64,000 nucleotides of DNA from Pyxidicoccus sp. MSG2 (GTDB taxonomy: Bacteria > Myxococcota > Myxococcia > Myxococcales > Myxococcaceae), in the NCBI RefSeq assembly GCF_026626705.1, contig NZ_JAPNKC010000001.1:12277001-12341000 (forward strand), read 5' to 3'. A model generated the notes under the pieces. It was not told the DNA's origin. It searched no databases and was given only the letters and a program-made list of their open reading frames with translations. Both the position numbers and the translations under genes were made by a program. Below are positions 9,657 through 18,351 of the stretch, in pieces (positions within the stretch are counted from its first letter, which is position 1; each line of letters begins with the position of its first letter).

Positions 9657-10043
9657 TCAGACTTGCGGCGCGCTCATCACCTGCCGCACCTCGATGGCCA
9701 TGTTGATCGGCTTGCCGCCAGGGCCGGGCGCGGCGGACGCCTCGGCGGCGATGGCGTAGGCGCGCTCGGTGCTCTCGACGTCCACGATCCAGTAGCCGAC
9801 GAGGAACTCCTTCGACTCGGCGAACACGCCGTCGGTGATGGGCTTGCCGTCGTTCCCCGCGCGGATGATCTTCGCCTGGTCGGGCCCGGCCAGGCCCTCG
9901 GCGGCCACCAGCTCGCCCGCCGCGCCAAGCTTCCTGGCGAAGCTCTTCATGAACTCGATATGCGCCTTGAAGTCAGCCTGCGACCAGCTGGAGATCTGGT
10001 ACGGCCCCTTGCCCGGGTGGTTCATCATCAGCATGTACTTCAT
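9657..10043 (-). CDS. YCII-related (DGPF domain) protein
   Basis: This 128-residue protein of the YCII/DGPF superfamily has a ferredoxin-like dimeric alpha/beta-barrel fold. The start MKYMLMM and the central KPITDGVFAESKEFLVGYWI, with TDGVF standing for the DGPF-type signature, are diagnostic. The C-terminal helix (STERAYAIAAEASAAPG) and strand (INMAIEVRQV) complete the fold. Members are often encoded beside ECF42 sigma factors and may be their targets or modulators; the biochemical activity is unproven. A GGGAG lies seven bases before the ATG. It is the first gene of a two-gene operon whose second gene starts directly after its stop. Confidence 0.92.
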   Translation of the reverse strand: MKYMLMMNHPGKGPYQISSWSQADFKAHIEFMKSFARKLGAAGELVAAEGLAGPDQAKIIRAGNDGKPITDGVFAESKEFLVGYWIVDVESTERAYAIAAEASAAPGPGGKPINMAIEVRQVMSAPQV

Positions 10044-10196
10044 GGTCGACTCCCTTTCGGTACCAGCGACCCGTCATCGGGCGCGCTGTCATGGGTATGT
10101 CGAAGCCGGGCGCGCGCTCTCTACATGCCCCATGACGATTCTTTTTCGGCCGATTTTCCGCTGACACAACCCACTGGAATCATTGGGCTTCTGCAC

Positions 10197-11126
<930 letters not shown>

Positions 11127-11274
11127 GGCCGCCACCGTACCGGAGGCCCGCGCCGAGGCAACTCAGCGTCCCACGGCCGGCGGCCTACAAGGCCCCCGGC
11201 CACACACCGGAACAGCCCACCGAGGCCCACCCGCCGCCCTACAGACCCCGGCACGCGGAGGCCCAGCCACCGTC

Positions 11275-12225
11275 TCAGCTCCGTGGCTCCGTCGCCCCAT
11301 TCCCCGAGGCCGCCTCCAACGCCTGCACCACCCACGGCCACCCCACCAGGATGTTGCCCGGCGAGCGCAGGCACGCATCCGCCACGGCCAGCACCTCCGC
11401 CGGCCGCGAGCGCACCGCCAGCGCCAGGTGCCGCCCCAGGAAGGGGTGCGGCAGGTAGCTGAGGTTGTGGTGGCGCACCGGCACCCAGCTCAGCGTGGGC
11501 TTCCCGGTCCACCGCTCCACCGCGTACGCCACCGCCGACGCCAGCACCTCCAGCGCGTACAGCGGCAGCCGGAAGGCGCTCACCAGGAAGGCCACCAGCG
11601 AGCTCGCGGCCACCGCCCCCGCGAAGGACACGTTGGACGCGCCGCTCCACACCAGCATGGGAATCACGCTCGTGAAGATGGCCGCCACCTGCACCCGCAC
11701 CACGGACGGGCCGCGCCCGCCGGAGATGCTCGCGATGCTGCCCGACGCCAGCCCCGCCACCACGCCCAGGCACGTGCCCACCGCCACGCCGGCCATGCCG
11801 CCCAGCAGCGGCCCGAAGGCGCCTCCCGCCGTGGCATGCAGCCCCACCAGCATGGACAGGCTCGCCAGCGAGCCCAGCAGCACACCCGACGCCAGCCCCG
11901 ACACCAGGGCCAGCGTCAGTCCCGCCGCCGAGCAACACAGCGCCGACAGGCCCCACCCGCGCTGCAGCGGAATCCCCGCGCCGAAGAGCACCAGCGCCAG
12001 CACCCCCGTCATCAGCGGCGAGCCCACCACCAGCAACAGCAACAGGCGCTTCACGTAGAGGCCCGCGGCCCTGCCCCCCTCCGCCTGCTCACGCCAGAGC
12101 TGGCCGATACGGCCGCCCGGCACGCGGATGCCCGCGGCCCGCAGCCGGTAGTGCAGGTCCACCGGTCGGAAGAGTAACAACAGTAACAACTCGAGCAGCC
12201 CAGGTACCTGTTCCGGTACATCCAC
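11275..12225 (-). CDS. Polytopic membrane protein of unknown function
   Basis: The frame is open from a TTG at 12255; I use the GTG at 12223-12225, giving 316 residues. A Leu-rich stretch (LLELLLLLLF) is followed by several membrane segments rich in Gly, Ala, Leu and Val, from about residue 60 to 245. The soluble C-terminus contains LSWVPVRHHNLSYLPHPFLG. That phrase resembles the region that joins the membrane part to HEAT-like repeats in some bacterial NACHT-type NTPase proteins, but no NTPase motif is present and the protein ends about 60 residues later. It could be a trimmed relative of such proteins. It lies 50 bases (20 if the TTG is used) after the YciO-like gene on the same strand. No function is assigned. 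Confidence 0.6.
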   Translation of the reverse strand: MDVPEQVPGLLELLLLLLFRPVDLHYRLRAAGIRVPGGRIGQLWREQAEGGRAAGLYVKRLLLLLVVGSPLMTGVLALVLFGAGIPLQRGWGLSALCCSAAGLTLALVSGLASGVLLGSLASLSMLVGLHATAGGAFGPLLGGMAGVAVGTCLGVVAGLASGSIASISGGRGPSVVRVQVAAIFTSVIPMLVWSGASNVSFAGAVAASSLVAFLVSAFRLPLYALEVLASAVAYAVERWTGKPTLSWVPVRHHNLSYLPHPFLGRHLALAVRSRPAEVLAVADACLRSPGNILVGWPWVVQALEAASGNGATEPRS

Positions 12226-12274
12226 GGCTCCTGGCGCTGTTCCCCCCTGTGCCAAGACTTCCCCCCTTTGTCGG

Positions 12275-12886
12275 TCAATCCCCTAGCCTACCCTTGCCTT
12301 GCCTCAGGATTTCAAGCGTATCGCCGATGAGTGAAATCACGGTGGAGGGCTCGTTGAGTGTGACGCCCCCGTCAAGGATGAGGTCCAGGCCGTGTCCGAG
12401 CTCGGCCTTGATGTCCTTCGCGTCCGTGAGCGGCACACCCTCCGTGCTGGTCGCGGACGTGGTCACCAGAGGGCGGCCCAGCAACCGGGCCAGCTCGCGC
12501 ACCAACGGAGCGTCCGGCACGCGGATGCCCACCTGCTTCTGCTTGGACATCATCAAATCCGGCACCAGCCGCGTCGCCTCCATGATGAAGGTGAACGCAC
12601 CCGGAGTGAGTCCCTTCATGGTCCGGTACGCGAAGTTGCTCACGTGCGCGTACCGCGCCACGTCCGACAGGTCCGGGCACAGGAAGGACAGCGGCTTCTT
12701 CTTGTCGCGCCCCTTGAGCTGGTACAGCCGCTCGATGCCCTTCTTCGAGCTGAGGTCACACCCCAGGCCGTAATACGTGTCCGTGGGGTAGGCCAGCAGC
12801 CCGCCGCGCTCGAGCACCTCCACCGCGCGCTGCAGGTGGCGCGGCGACGGGTGCTCCATGTCCACCTCGAGGATGGGTGCGGCCAT
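12275..12886 (-). CDS. YciO/Sua5/YrdC-family threonylcarbamoyl-AMP synthase-like protein
   Basis: This 203-residue protein of the YrdC/Sua5/YciO superfamily makes, or resembles enzymes that make, threonylcarbamoyl-AMP for the t6A modification of ANN-decoding tRNAs. Visible motifs are YPTDTYYGLGCDL, LKGRDKKKPLSFLC (the nucleotide/phosphate-binding Lys cluster), PGAFTFIM and VGIRVPDAPLVRELA, followed by TSATSTEG. The absence of a C-terminal Sua5 domain and the spelling of these motifs place it closer to YciO than to essential TsaC, so the precise activity is uncertain. It is the first gene of a likely minus-strand pair with the membrane protein downstream. Confidence 0.9.
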   Translation of the reverse strand: MAAPILEVDMEHPSPRHLQRAVEVLERGGLLAYPTDTYYGLGCDLSSKKGIERLYQLKGRDKKKPLSFLCPDLSDVARYAHVSNFAYRTMKGLTPGAFTFIMEATRLVPDLMMSKQKQVGIRVPDAPLVRELARLLGRPLVTTSATSTEGVPLTDAKDIKAELGHGLDLILDGGVTLNEPSTVISLIGDTLEILRQGKGRLGD

Positions 12887-12932
12887 GATGTCTCCGTGGT
12901 TCCAGTAGCTGCCCGGTGAGATGCGGATCAGC

Positions 12933-14231
12933 CTATGCCGTTCCGGCCGCCTCGTCCGTGCGGATCTCCCCGCTGGCGGCCAGCGCCCGCCGCGTCAGCA
13001 CCGGCCCCACCAGCTCGTGCGCGGTAATCATCGCGACGATGAGCACCTCCACCTGAGACCCGAACGTGGGGAACGTGCGGGACACCAGCGCCGCCAGCCC
13101 GAAGGTGACGCCTGCCTGGGAGATGAGCCCCATCCACAGGTGGCTCTTGAGGCGCGGGTCATCCACGGGCGCGAGCTTGCGGCACGAGAACCAGATGGCC
13201 CCGCCGCGCAGGCCCACCAGCAGCAGCGCCACCGGACCCACCGTCACCAGCGCGTCCAGCTTCAGCCCCGCGCCGGCCGCGGCGAAGAAGAGCGCGAACA
13301 CCGGCAGGCCCGCCTGCTGAATCGCATGGTGGATGCGCTCGCCCGCGTGCTCGTCCAGGTTGGCGATGAGCGCCCCCGCCGCCAGGGACACCAGCAGCGG
13401 GGACAGGTGCAGCCGCGCGCCGCCCTCGGCCGCCGCGAAGGACAGGCCCACCAGGAACAGCGGCAGGTCCCGCTTCACCCCTCGCATGTAGACGAGCACC
13501 GCCACCGCCAGCACGCACCCCACGCCCACCGAGCCGAACAGCTCCCACCCCACCCCGCCCAGCAACTCCGCCACGTCCAGCCCGCCGCCGAAGCTCGCCT
13601 TCGTCACGCCCGCCGCCAGCGCGAAGGCCACCATGACGAACAGGTCGCCGATGATGACCAGCGCCATGAGGAACTCGGTGAAGCTGCCCCGCGCGCGCGT
13701 CTCCTGAACGATGGCGATGGTGACGGTGGGCGAGAAGGACACCACCACCGTGGACACCAGGGCGCTGACGGCCAGCGCCTGCGACACCGTCATGTCCGCC
13801 ATGAATGGCAGGAGCGGCTTGAAGAGGAACGTGGCCCCGAAGCACACCACGAAGGTCAGCCCGCACACGCCCGCGCACAGGAGCGCCACCCGCGTGCCCA
13901 CCCGGCGGATGAGCCCCAGCCGCAGCTCCGTGCCCGCCACCAGCGCGATGAGGCTCACCGCCAGCCCCTTCACCAATTCCAGCCCCTTCACGCCCGCGTT
14001 GGGGATGAAGCCCAGCGCGTACGGGCCCACCGCCACGCCCACCAACAGGTAGCCCGTGAGCCGCGGCAGCCCCAGTCCCTTGGCCACCTTCCCCGCGAAC
14101 AGGCCGCACAGCAGCAGCGCGCCCGCGGCCAGCGTCACCGGCGTGCCCGCGTCCGCGCGCAGCACCTGCGCCCGGCTGATGATGGCCAGCAGCACCACCA
14201 GCAACCCCAGCCGGATGACGGCGCCCTTCAT
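12933..14231 (-). CDS. CPA2-family cation/proton antiporter, second copy
   Basis: The product is 432 residues with about 12 membrane segments, of the monovalent cation:proton antiporter-2 (KefB/NhaS-type) superfamily. Typical segments are LPRLTGYLLVGVAVGPYALG, then VAGTELRLGLIRR and the unwound-helix region SALVSTVVVSFSPTVTIAIV. The C-terminus is short and lacks an RCK/TrkA-N regulatory domain. The start is the ATG at 14229-14231, which overlaps the stop of the upstream antiporter as ATGA; the open frame continues upstream, but that part runs through the neighbour out of phase. It is the last gene of a three-gene operon: PII-like protein, antiporter 1, antiporter 2. Whether the two antiporters form a heteromer is not known. 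Confidence 0.9.
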   Translation of the reverse strand: MKGAVIRLGLLVVLLAIISRAQVLRADAGTPVTLAAGALLLCGLFAGKVAKGLGLPRLTGYLLVGVAVGPYALGFIPNAGVKGLELVKGLAVSLIALVAGTELRLGLIRRVGTRVALLCAGVCGLTFVVCFGATFLFKPLLPFMADMTVSQALAVSALVSTVVVSFSPTVTIAIVQETRARGSFTEFLMALVIIGDLFVMVAFALAAGVTKASFGGGLDVAELLGGVGWELFGSVGVGCVLAVAVLVYMRGVKRDLPLFLVGLSFAAAEGGARLHLSPLLVSLAAGALIANLDEHAGERIHHAIQQAGLPVFALFFAAAGAGLKLDALVTVGPVALLLVGLRGGAIWFSCRKLAPVDDPRLKSHLWMGLISQAGVTFGLAALVSRTFPTFGSQVEVLIVAMITAHELVGPVLTRRALAASGEIRTDEAAGTA

Positions 14232-15445
14232 GTCGCCACCTCCACGCCCGGCTGTGCCCGCGCGGGCACCTGCGTGGGGCCCAGCACCTGGCGGAAGGCC
14301 TGGCCGGCGAGCAGCTCGTTCACCACCGCGCCCACCACCACCACGTCCAGCACGCGCTGCGACAGCCCGCCCGGCACCAGCATCCCGTACTCGGCGACGA
14401 GGCACAGCGCCAGGCCGCCCTGCGCAATCAGCGCGTAGCCCAGCCGCGGGGGCAGCTCCAGCGCGCTCCCCGCGAGCCGCTGCGCCAGCCTCCCGCCCAG
14501 CACCTTGCCCAGGAAGCGCAGCCCCACGAAGCCCGGCACCAGCGCCCACGCGCCCCAGTCCCGCGCGTGCACCCCGCAGCCCACCAGGAACACCAGCACC
14601 AGGAACGCGGGCCGCTCCACCCGGGCCAGCGCGCGCGACACCCGCTCCGCCGTGCGCCCGCCCACCAGCGCCAGCGTGGCACCGCACGCCACCCCCGCCA
14701 GCAGCGCGGACACGCGCAGGTACGCCGCCGCGCCCGCCACCAGCGCCACCCCGCCCAGCGTCACCGTGGTGAGCTCCGCCAGGTCCTTGAGTGAGTGCGT
14801 GAGGAAGGCCAGCAGCGCCCCGCACAGCACGCCCAGCAGCACCGCCAGGCACACCAGTCCCAGGCCCTCGCCGAGGTTGCTCGCCGCGCCCAGCACCAGC
14901 GCCAGCGCCAGCACGCCCATGCCCACCGCGTCGTCCAGCATGGTCAGCAGCGCCACGCCCAGCCCGCGCGCGCGGTCCATCCGCCCGGCGCGGTACGCCA
15001 GCACCGCGAAGTGGCCGGAGGACAGGCTCGCCGCGGCGCCCAGGAGCGCCGCCGCCCCCACCGCCGCCTGCGGGGACAGGTTGAAGGCGAAGAGCAGCGG
15101 CGCCACCAGCGGCAGCGCCACGAAGAAGAAGGCCGTGCCCGCGTGCGCGAGCGCCGCCGAGTACACCGGCCGGGGCAACAGCCGCAGCAGCCGGGGCTCC
15201 AGGTTGAGCCCGAGGATGACGCCCGCGATGCCCAGGCCGAGCGCCATCACCGGGCGCAGGCCCTCCAGGTTGCCCGGGGTGAGCAGCCCCACCACGGACG
15301 GGCCGAGGAGGACGCCCATGAGCAGGAAGAGGAAGCCGCTGGCCGCCAGCCTCGCCAGCGCCGGGAAGCGCCCGGGGTCCAGCACGCGGCTGGAGGCGAG
15401 CAGCGACAGCGCCGCGATGGAGAGGAGGACGAGCAGCGCTTGCAC
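14228..15445 (-). CDS. CPA2-family cation/proton antiporter, first copy
   Basis: The product is 405 residues and strongly hydrophobic throughout, with an antiporter-like layout. Visible segments are FLFLLMGVLLGPSVVGLLTP, the Gly-rich VMALGLGIAGVILGLNLEPR, and MLDDAVGMGVLALAL, where an Asp pair sits in a membrane helix as in transport sites. The spelling differs clearly from the downstream antiporter, so this is an old duplication or a distinct subfamily rather than a recent copy. The stop overlaps the start of the next antiporter by ATGA. The start is 31 bases after the stop of the PII-like gene, consistent with one transcript. Ion specificity cannot be read from the sequence. Confidence 0.88.
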   Translation of the reverse strand: MQALLVLLSIAALSLLASSRVLDPGRFPALARLAASGFLFLLMGVLLGPSVVGLLTPGNLEGLRPVMALGLGIAGVILGLNLEPRLLRLLPRPVYSAALAHAGTAFFFVALPLVAPLLFAFNLSPQAAVGAAALLGAAASLSSGHFAVLAYRAGRMDRARGLGVALLTMLDDAVGMGVLALALVLGAASNLGEGLGLVCLAVLLGVLCGALLAFLTHSLKDLAELTTVTLGGVALVAGAAAYLRVSALLAGVACGATLALVGGRTAERVSRALARVERPAFLVLVFLVGCGVHARDWGAWALVPGFVGLRFLGKVLGGRLAQRLAGSALELPPRLGYALIAQGGLALCLVAEYGMLVPGGLSQRVLDVVVVGAVVNELLAGQAFRQVLGPTQVPARAQPGVEVAT

Positions 15446-15476
15446 AGGATGTGCTTACACCGCTCCGTCCCTCACG

Positions 15477-15815
15477 TCACGAGCGCCGGTGCGTGGGCGC
15501 CGAGATCACCGGTAGGGCGACCAGGCGGCCCATGGGCGGGTCGTCCGCATCCATCTCCAGTTGTACGCGCTGCACCAGCCGCTCCATCTCCTCGGCGGAG
15601 ATGGCGGGCAGCAGGCTCACCAGGAGGACGCGATCCTCGTCCGCGCCCAGCGCGAGGCTGCGAAGGCCCGCGAACACGGGCACCTCGGCGGACAGCGCAG
15701 CCGCCGCGCTCCGAGCACGAACCACCAACGGCTCCGGAATGCCAAACTCCCGGAGCCGGCGGATGGCCCGCTCGGTCCCCTCCAATTGTTCGAGGAACGT
15801 GATGACCAGGTACAC
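15477..15815 (-). CDS. PII-like protein (nitrogen-regulatory PII superfamily fold)
   Basis: This 112-residue protein has the beta-alpha-beta pattern of PII-like trimers: MYLVITFLEQLEGTERAIRR, then EFGIPEPLVVRARS, EVPVFAGLRSLALG, DRVLLVSLLPAISAEEMERL and a final strand MGRLVALPVI. The phrase VPVFAGLRSL followed by LPVI is characteristic of PII-like sequences that sit beside transporters. The T-loop region is short, and the classical uridylylation Tyr is not recognisable, so it is not GlnB/GlnK. As first gene of an operon with two antiporters it may sense a nucleotide or ion and gate them, by analogy with SbtB or AmtB-GlnK. That role is inference from context. Confidence 0.75.
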   Translation of the reverse strand: MYLVITFLEQLEGTERAIRRLREFGIPEPLVVRARSAAAALSAEVPVFAGLRSLALGADEDRVLLVSLLPAISAEEMERLVQRVQLEMDADDPPMGRLVALPVISAPTHRRS

Positions 15816-15852
15816 GCGGCCGTCTTACCGGGTCCGCGCGCCTGACGCCACG

Positions 15853-16311
15853 CTACTCGTTGCCCTGGCCCTGACCGGTCGGCTCGGAAGCCGGAGGAGG
15901 CGCCACGGGAGCCGCGCCTTCCTGCGGGGCCTGGCCCTCACCGCCGGGGGCGGCAGCCATCGCGGCGCGAGCCGCGCGCTTGCCCTCTTCGATGAGCTTC
16001 TTCACCTTCTGCCCGCCCTTGCGGCCGATCTCCTCGTAGAAGTTCGGCCCGCGGGTGGCCTTGACGCGGTCACCACCCTTCTTGCCGATCTCCTCGTAGA
16101 ACTTCGCGCCGCGCTCGGCCTTCACCGTCTCGCCGCCCTTGCGGCCAATCTCCTCGTAGAAGGAACGGCCCCGCTCGGCCTTCACCGTCGCGCCGCCCTT
16201 GCGGCCGATGGTCTCGTAGAACTCCCGGCCTCGCTCGTTGCGGACAGTCTCGCCGCCCTTACGGCCTGCCTCGGCCACCGTCATGCTGCCCTTGTTGTCC
16301 TTGTCCGACAT
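15853..16311 (-). CDS. KGG-repeat general stress protein (GsiB/Con-10-like)
   Basis: The product is 152 residues. From residue 10 onward it consists of tandem repeats of about 20 residues with the core GRKGGETVKAERGREFYEEI. There are five full units and a partial sixth ending at GRKGGQKVKKLIEEGKRAAR, then an Ala/Pro/Gln-rich tail. This is the stress-induced KGG repeat found in Bacillus GsiB, fungal Con-10 and plant group 1 LEA proteins, which are hydrophilic and linked to desiccation and general stress. The ATG at 16309-16311 has GAGGAG eight bases upstream. In a spore-forming myxobacterium a role in dehydration or development is plausible but not shown. A 311-base divergent intergenic region lies upstream. 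Confidence 0.92.
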   Translation of the reverse strand: MSDKDNKGSMTVAEAGRKGGETVRNERGREFYETIGRKGGATVKAERGRSFYEEIGRKGGETVKAERGAKFYEEIGKKGGDRVKATRGPNFYEEIGRKGGQKVKKLIEEGKRAARAAMAAAPGGEGQAPQEGAAPVAPPPASEPTGQGQGNE

Positions 16312-16622
16312 GTCGCCATCTCCTCTCGTGACTGCCACCCGACCCTCGCCTCGGTGTCCCTTGCCTGAAACCTTGGGACGGAAGCGCCCCGATGCAAGCA
16401 AGCTCCGTACACCGCCAGCCGTTCGCGTCTGACACACCACACAAAAACCCGAGCAATTTCGGGGAGTTGGATGCGCTTGCCCAGCATTCGTGCCGGGCGG
16501 TGGCACGCCCGGCAGGACGCTTCATTGTTTGAAACACCGCACTGCACATTGCCGATTCCCGATCCACCTCCCACCTTCTGCCAACGGCGCGTCCGGCGAT
16601 CGGGCCGCGGGGGAGGCACGGC
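16312..16622. other. Divergent intergenic region, 311 bases
   Basis: This stretch lies between the starts of the KGG-repeat gene (minus) and the VTT-domain gene (plus) and must hold both promoters. I found no convincing gene. It contains the inverted repeat listed separately and is somewhat less GC-rich in the middle (around 16431-16460). I tested it by eye for a sigma-54 promoter and did not find a matching -24/-12 pair. Confidence 0.6.
16491..16514. repeat. 24-bp inverted repeat between divergent promoters
   Basis: TGCCGGGC at 16491-16498 and GCCCGGCA at 16507-16514 are perfect inverted repeats separated by eight bases (GGTGGCAC). The site sits mid-way between divergent starts at 16311 and 16623. 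It could be an operator for a dimeric regulator; no regulator gene is adjacent, so the assignment is open. Confidence 0.45.
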
Positions 16623-17399
16623 GTGGCGCAGTCGGCGAAGAGTTGGCTCCGGGTCCTGGCACCGATGCTCGTCTCGGTGGGAGGCCTGGTGATGCTCCGG
16701 CTCCTCGGGCCGGACTTCATCGACCAGAAGCGCATCGCCTCCGTCCTGGAGCCGTTTGGCGACGCAGCTCCCCTGGCCTACGTCGCCTTTCTCGCGATCC
16801 GCCCGGTGACGCTGCTGCCCGGTCAGCTCCTGACCGCGGTGGGCGGGATGATGTTCGGGACGCTCGCAGCGACCCTCTATTCACTAACGGGCAGCTTCCT
16901 GTCTGCCATGTTGCTCTTCGGGGTGGCGCGCAAGCTGGGCACCCGGCCGATGAAGCGCCTGGCTGGCGGCAAATATCCGGCGCTGGTGCGGGCCGCGAGG
17001 CGGCACGACTTCCTCTTCGCGCTGATGGCGTGCATCAACCCGCTGTGCCCCACGGACGTCATGCTGGTGGCGGCGGCGGCCAGCGGCGCGCGGCTGTGGC
17101 CCCTGCTCGCCGGCGTCATGCTGGGCACCATTCCCGGCACCTTCCTCACCGCGCAGTTCGGCAGTGGACTGGCGCAGGGCCGCACGGTGATGACGGCCGT
17201 CTCGGCGGTGGGGCTGGTGGTGTCGCTGGTGCTGGGAGTGTTCATCGGCAGGCGCTTCTACAAGGAAATCAACGACGCGCCGGAAGAGGACCCGGACGCG
17301 CCGGCCCACGCCGCGTCGGGTGCCGCCCAGGACGACAGTCCCGGGACACCGGTGCGCCCGGGGCATTCGAAGCAGGATGGCGTACCCGCCACCTGGTAG
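16623..17399 (+). CDS. TVP38/TMEM64 (VTT-domain) membrane protein
   Basis: The product is 258 residues with about six hydrophobic segments. The central part, FLAIRPVTLLPGQLLTAVGG then MMFGTLAATLYSLTGSFLSA, matches the VTT/SNARE-associated domain of the TVP38/TMEM64/DedA superfamily, including the reentrant-loop region rich in Gly and Pro. The later segment FLFALMACINPLCPTDVMLV is the second half of that domain. Such proteins are scramblase- or transporter-like inner-membrane proteins; a specific substrate is not known. The start is the GTG at 16623 with GGGGGAGG five to twelve bases upstream. The C-terminal 40 residues are hydrophilic. It is probably monocistronic. Confidence 0.85.
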   Translation: MAQSAKSWLRVLAPMLVSVGGLVMLRLLGPDFIDQKRIASVLEPFGDAAPLAYVAFLAIRPVTLLPGQLLTAVGGMMFGTLAATLYSLTGSFLSAMLLFGVARKLGTRPMKRLAGGKYPALVRAARRHDFLFALMACINPLCPTDVMLVAAAASGARLWPLLAGVMLGTIPGTFLTAQFGSGLAQGRTVMTAVSAVGLVVSLVLGVFIGRRFYKEINDAPEEDPDAPAHAASGAAQDDSPGTPVRPGHSKQDGVPATW

Positions 17400-17448
17400 G
17401 GCCCCGGCTCATCTCGTTGGACGCGCCTGACGGCTGAAAGGTTCCCGA

Positions 17449-18351
17449 CTACGCGCGGCCCCCGGGTCGCAGCTCCTCCGACAGCAGGTGCAGGAGCGCC
17501 TGCACGCGAGGCACGGACTGCCTCCCGGGGAGGCACAACGCATGGACGGGAGGCCCCTCGGCGGAGTGCTCCGCGAGCACCTCCACCAGCCGCCCGTCCC
17601 GCGCGCGCTCATCGAGCATGAAGTCCAGCACCTGGCACAGGCCGGCTCCGGCCGCGGCGAGGTCCAGCAGCGCGGGGCCGTGATTCACGTCCATGGCCAG
17701 GTGCGTCCGCACGACTTCCGGCGGGCCTCCGGGTGCGCGGCGGAAGACCCACTCGCGCGCCAGGCCGCGCGGATCCACGAACTTCAGGCACGGGTGGCGC
17801 GCCAGGTCCTCCGGATGCGTCGGGGTGCCATGACGCGCGAGGTGCGCGGGCGCGACCAGCGTCACCCAGCGCGTGGACAAGAGCCGCCGCGCCACGAGGC
17901 TGGAGTCCTCCAACCCGCCCACGCGGATGGCCACGTCGATGTGCTCGTCCACCATGCGGCTGAAGCGATCATCCAGGCGGACGTGGAGCGTGAGCTGCGG
18001 GTAGCGGGCCTGGAGTCGCGCGAGCCGGGGCAGCACCACCGGCGCCAGGATGTGCGTCAGCGTCACCGTGAGCGGCCCCCGGGGGGCCTGCTGCGCCCGG
18101 GCCACCGTCTCCCTCGCCGCCCGCACCTGCGCCACCGCCTCGCGGGCGCGCTCGAGGAACTCCGCGCCCTCGGGCGTGAGGGCCACCTGCCGGGACGTGC
18201 GCTCCAGCAGCCTCGCACCCACGTCCTCCTCCAGCTTCCGCACCGCCTTGCTCACCGCCGCCGTGGTGACGCCGAGCCGCTCCGCCGCCTTCCGGAAGCT
18301 GCGCTCCTCGGCCACGTGGAGGAATGGGAGGATGCCCGCGAACAGGTCCAT
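17449..18351 (-). CDS. LysR-family transcriptional regulator
   Basis: This is a 300-residue LysR-type regulator with the N-terminal winged helix (EERSFRKAAERLGVTTAAVS at about 14-33, then KAVRKLEEDVGARLLERTSR) and a periplasmic-binding-like effector domain (GPLTVTLTHILAPVVLPRLA onward). The ATG at 18349-18351 fits the usual LysR N-terminus, MDLFAGILPFLHVAE. A TTG 15 bases upstream is possible but would add no conserved residues. It is divergent from the NAD(P)-binding oxidoreductase at 18457, the classic arrangement for a LysR gene and its target. The 105-base gap contains palindromes listed separately. The effector is unknown. Confidence 0.93.
   Translation of the reverse strand: MDLFAGILPFLHVAEERSFRKAAERLGVTTAAVSKAVRKLEEDVGARLLERTSRQVALTPEGAEFLERAREAVAQVRAARETVARAQQAPRGPLTVTLTHILAPVVLPRLARLQARYPQLTLHVRLDDRFSRMVDEHIDVAIRVGGLEDSSLVARRLLSTRWVTLVAPAHLARHGTPTHPEDLARHPCLKFVDPRGLAREWVFRRAPGGPPEVVRTHLAMDVNHGPALLDLAAAGAGLCQVLDFMLDERARDGRLVEVLAEHSAEGPPVHALCLPGRQSVPRVQALLHLLSEELRPGGRA

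Noticed and set aside
12933-14852. A 639-residue minus-strand protein
   Set aside because: The first 200 residues are Gly/Ala/Arg-rich and run out of phase through the neighbouring antiporter gene; the real start is the ATG at 14231.
16480-16520. A sigma-54 promoter (GGCAC element)
   Set aside because: GGCAC is present but no TTGC lies at the required spacing on either strand.
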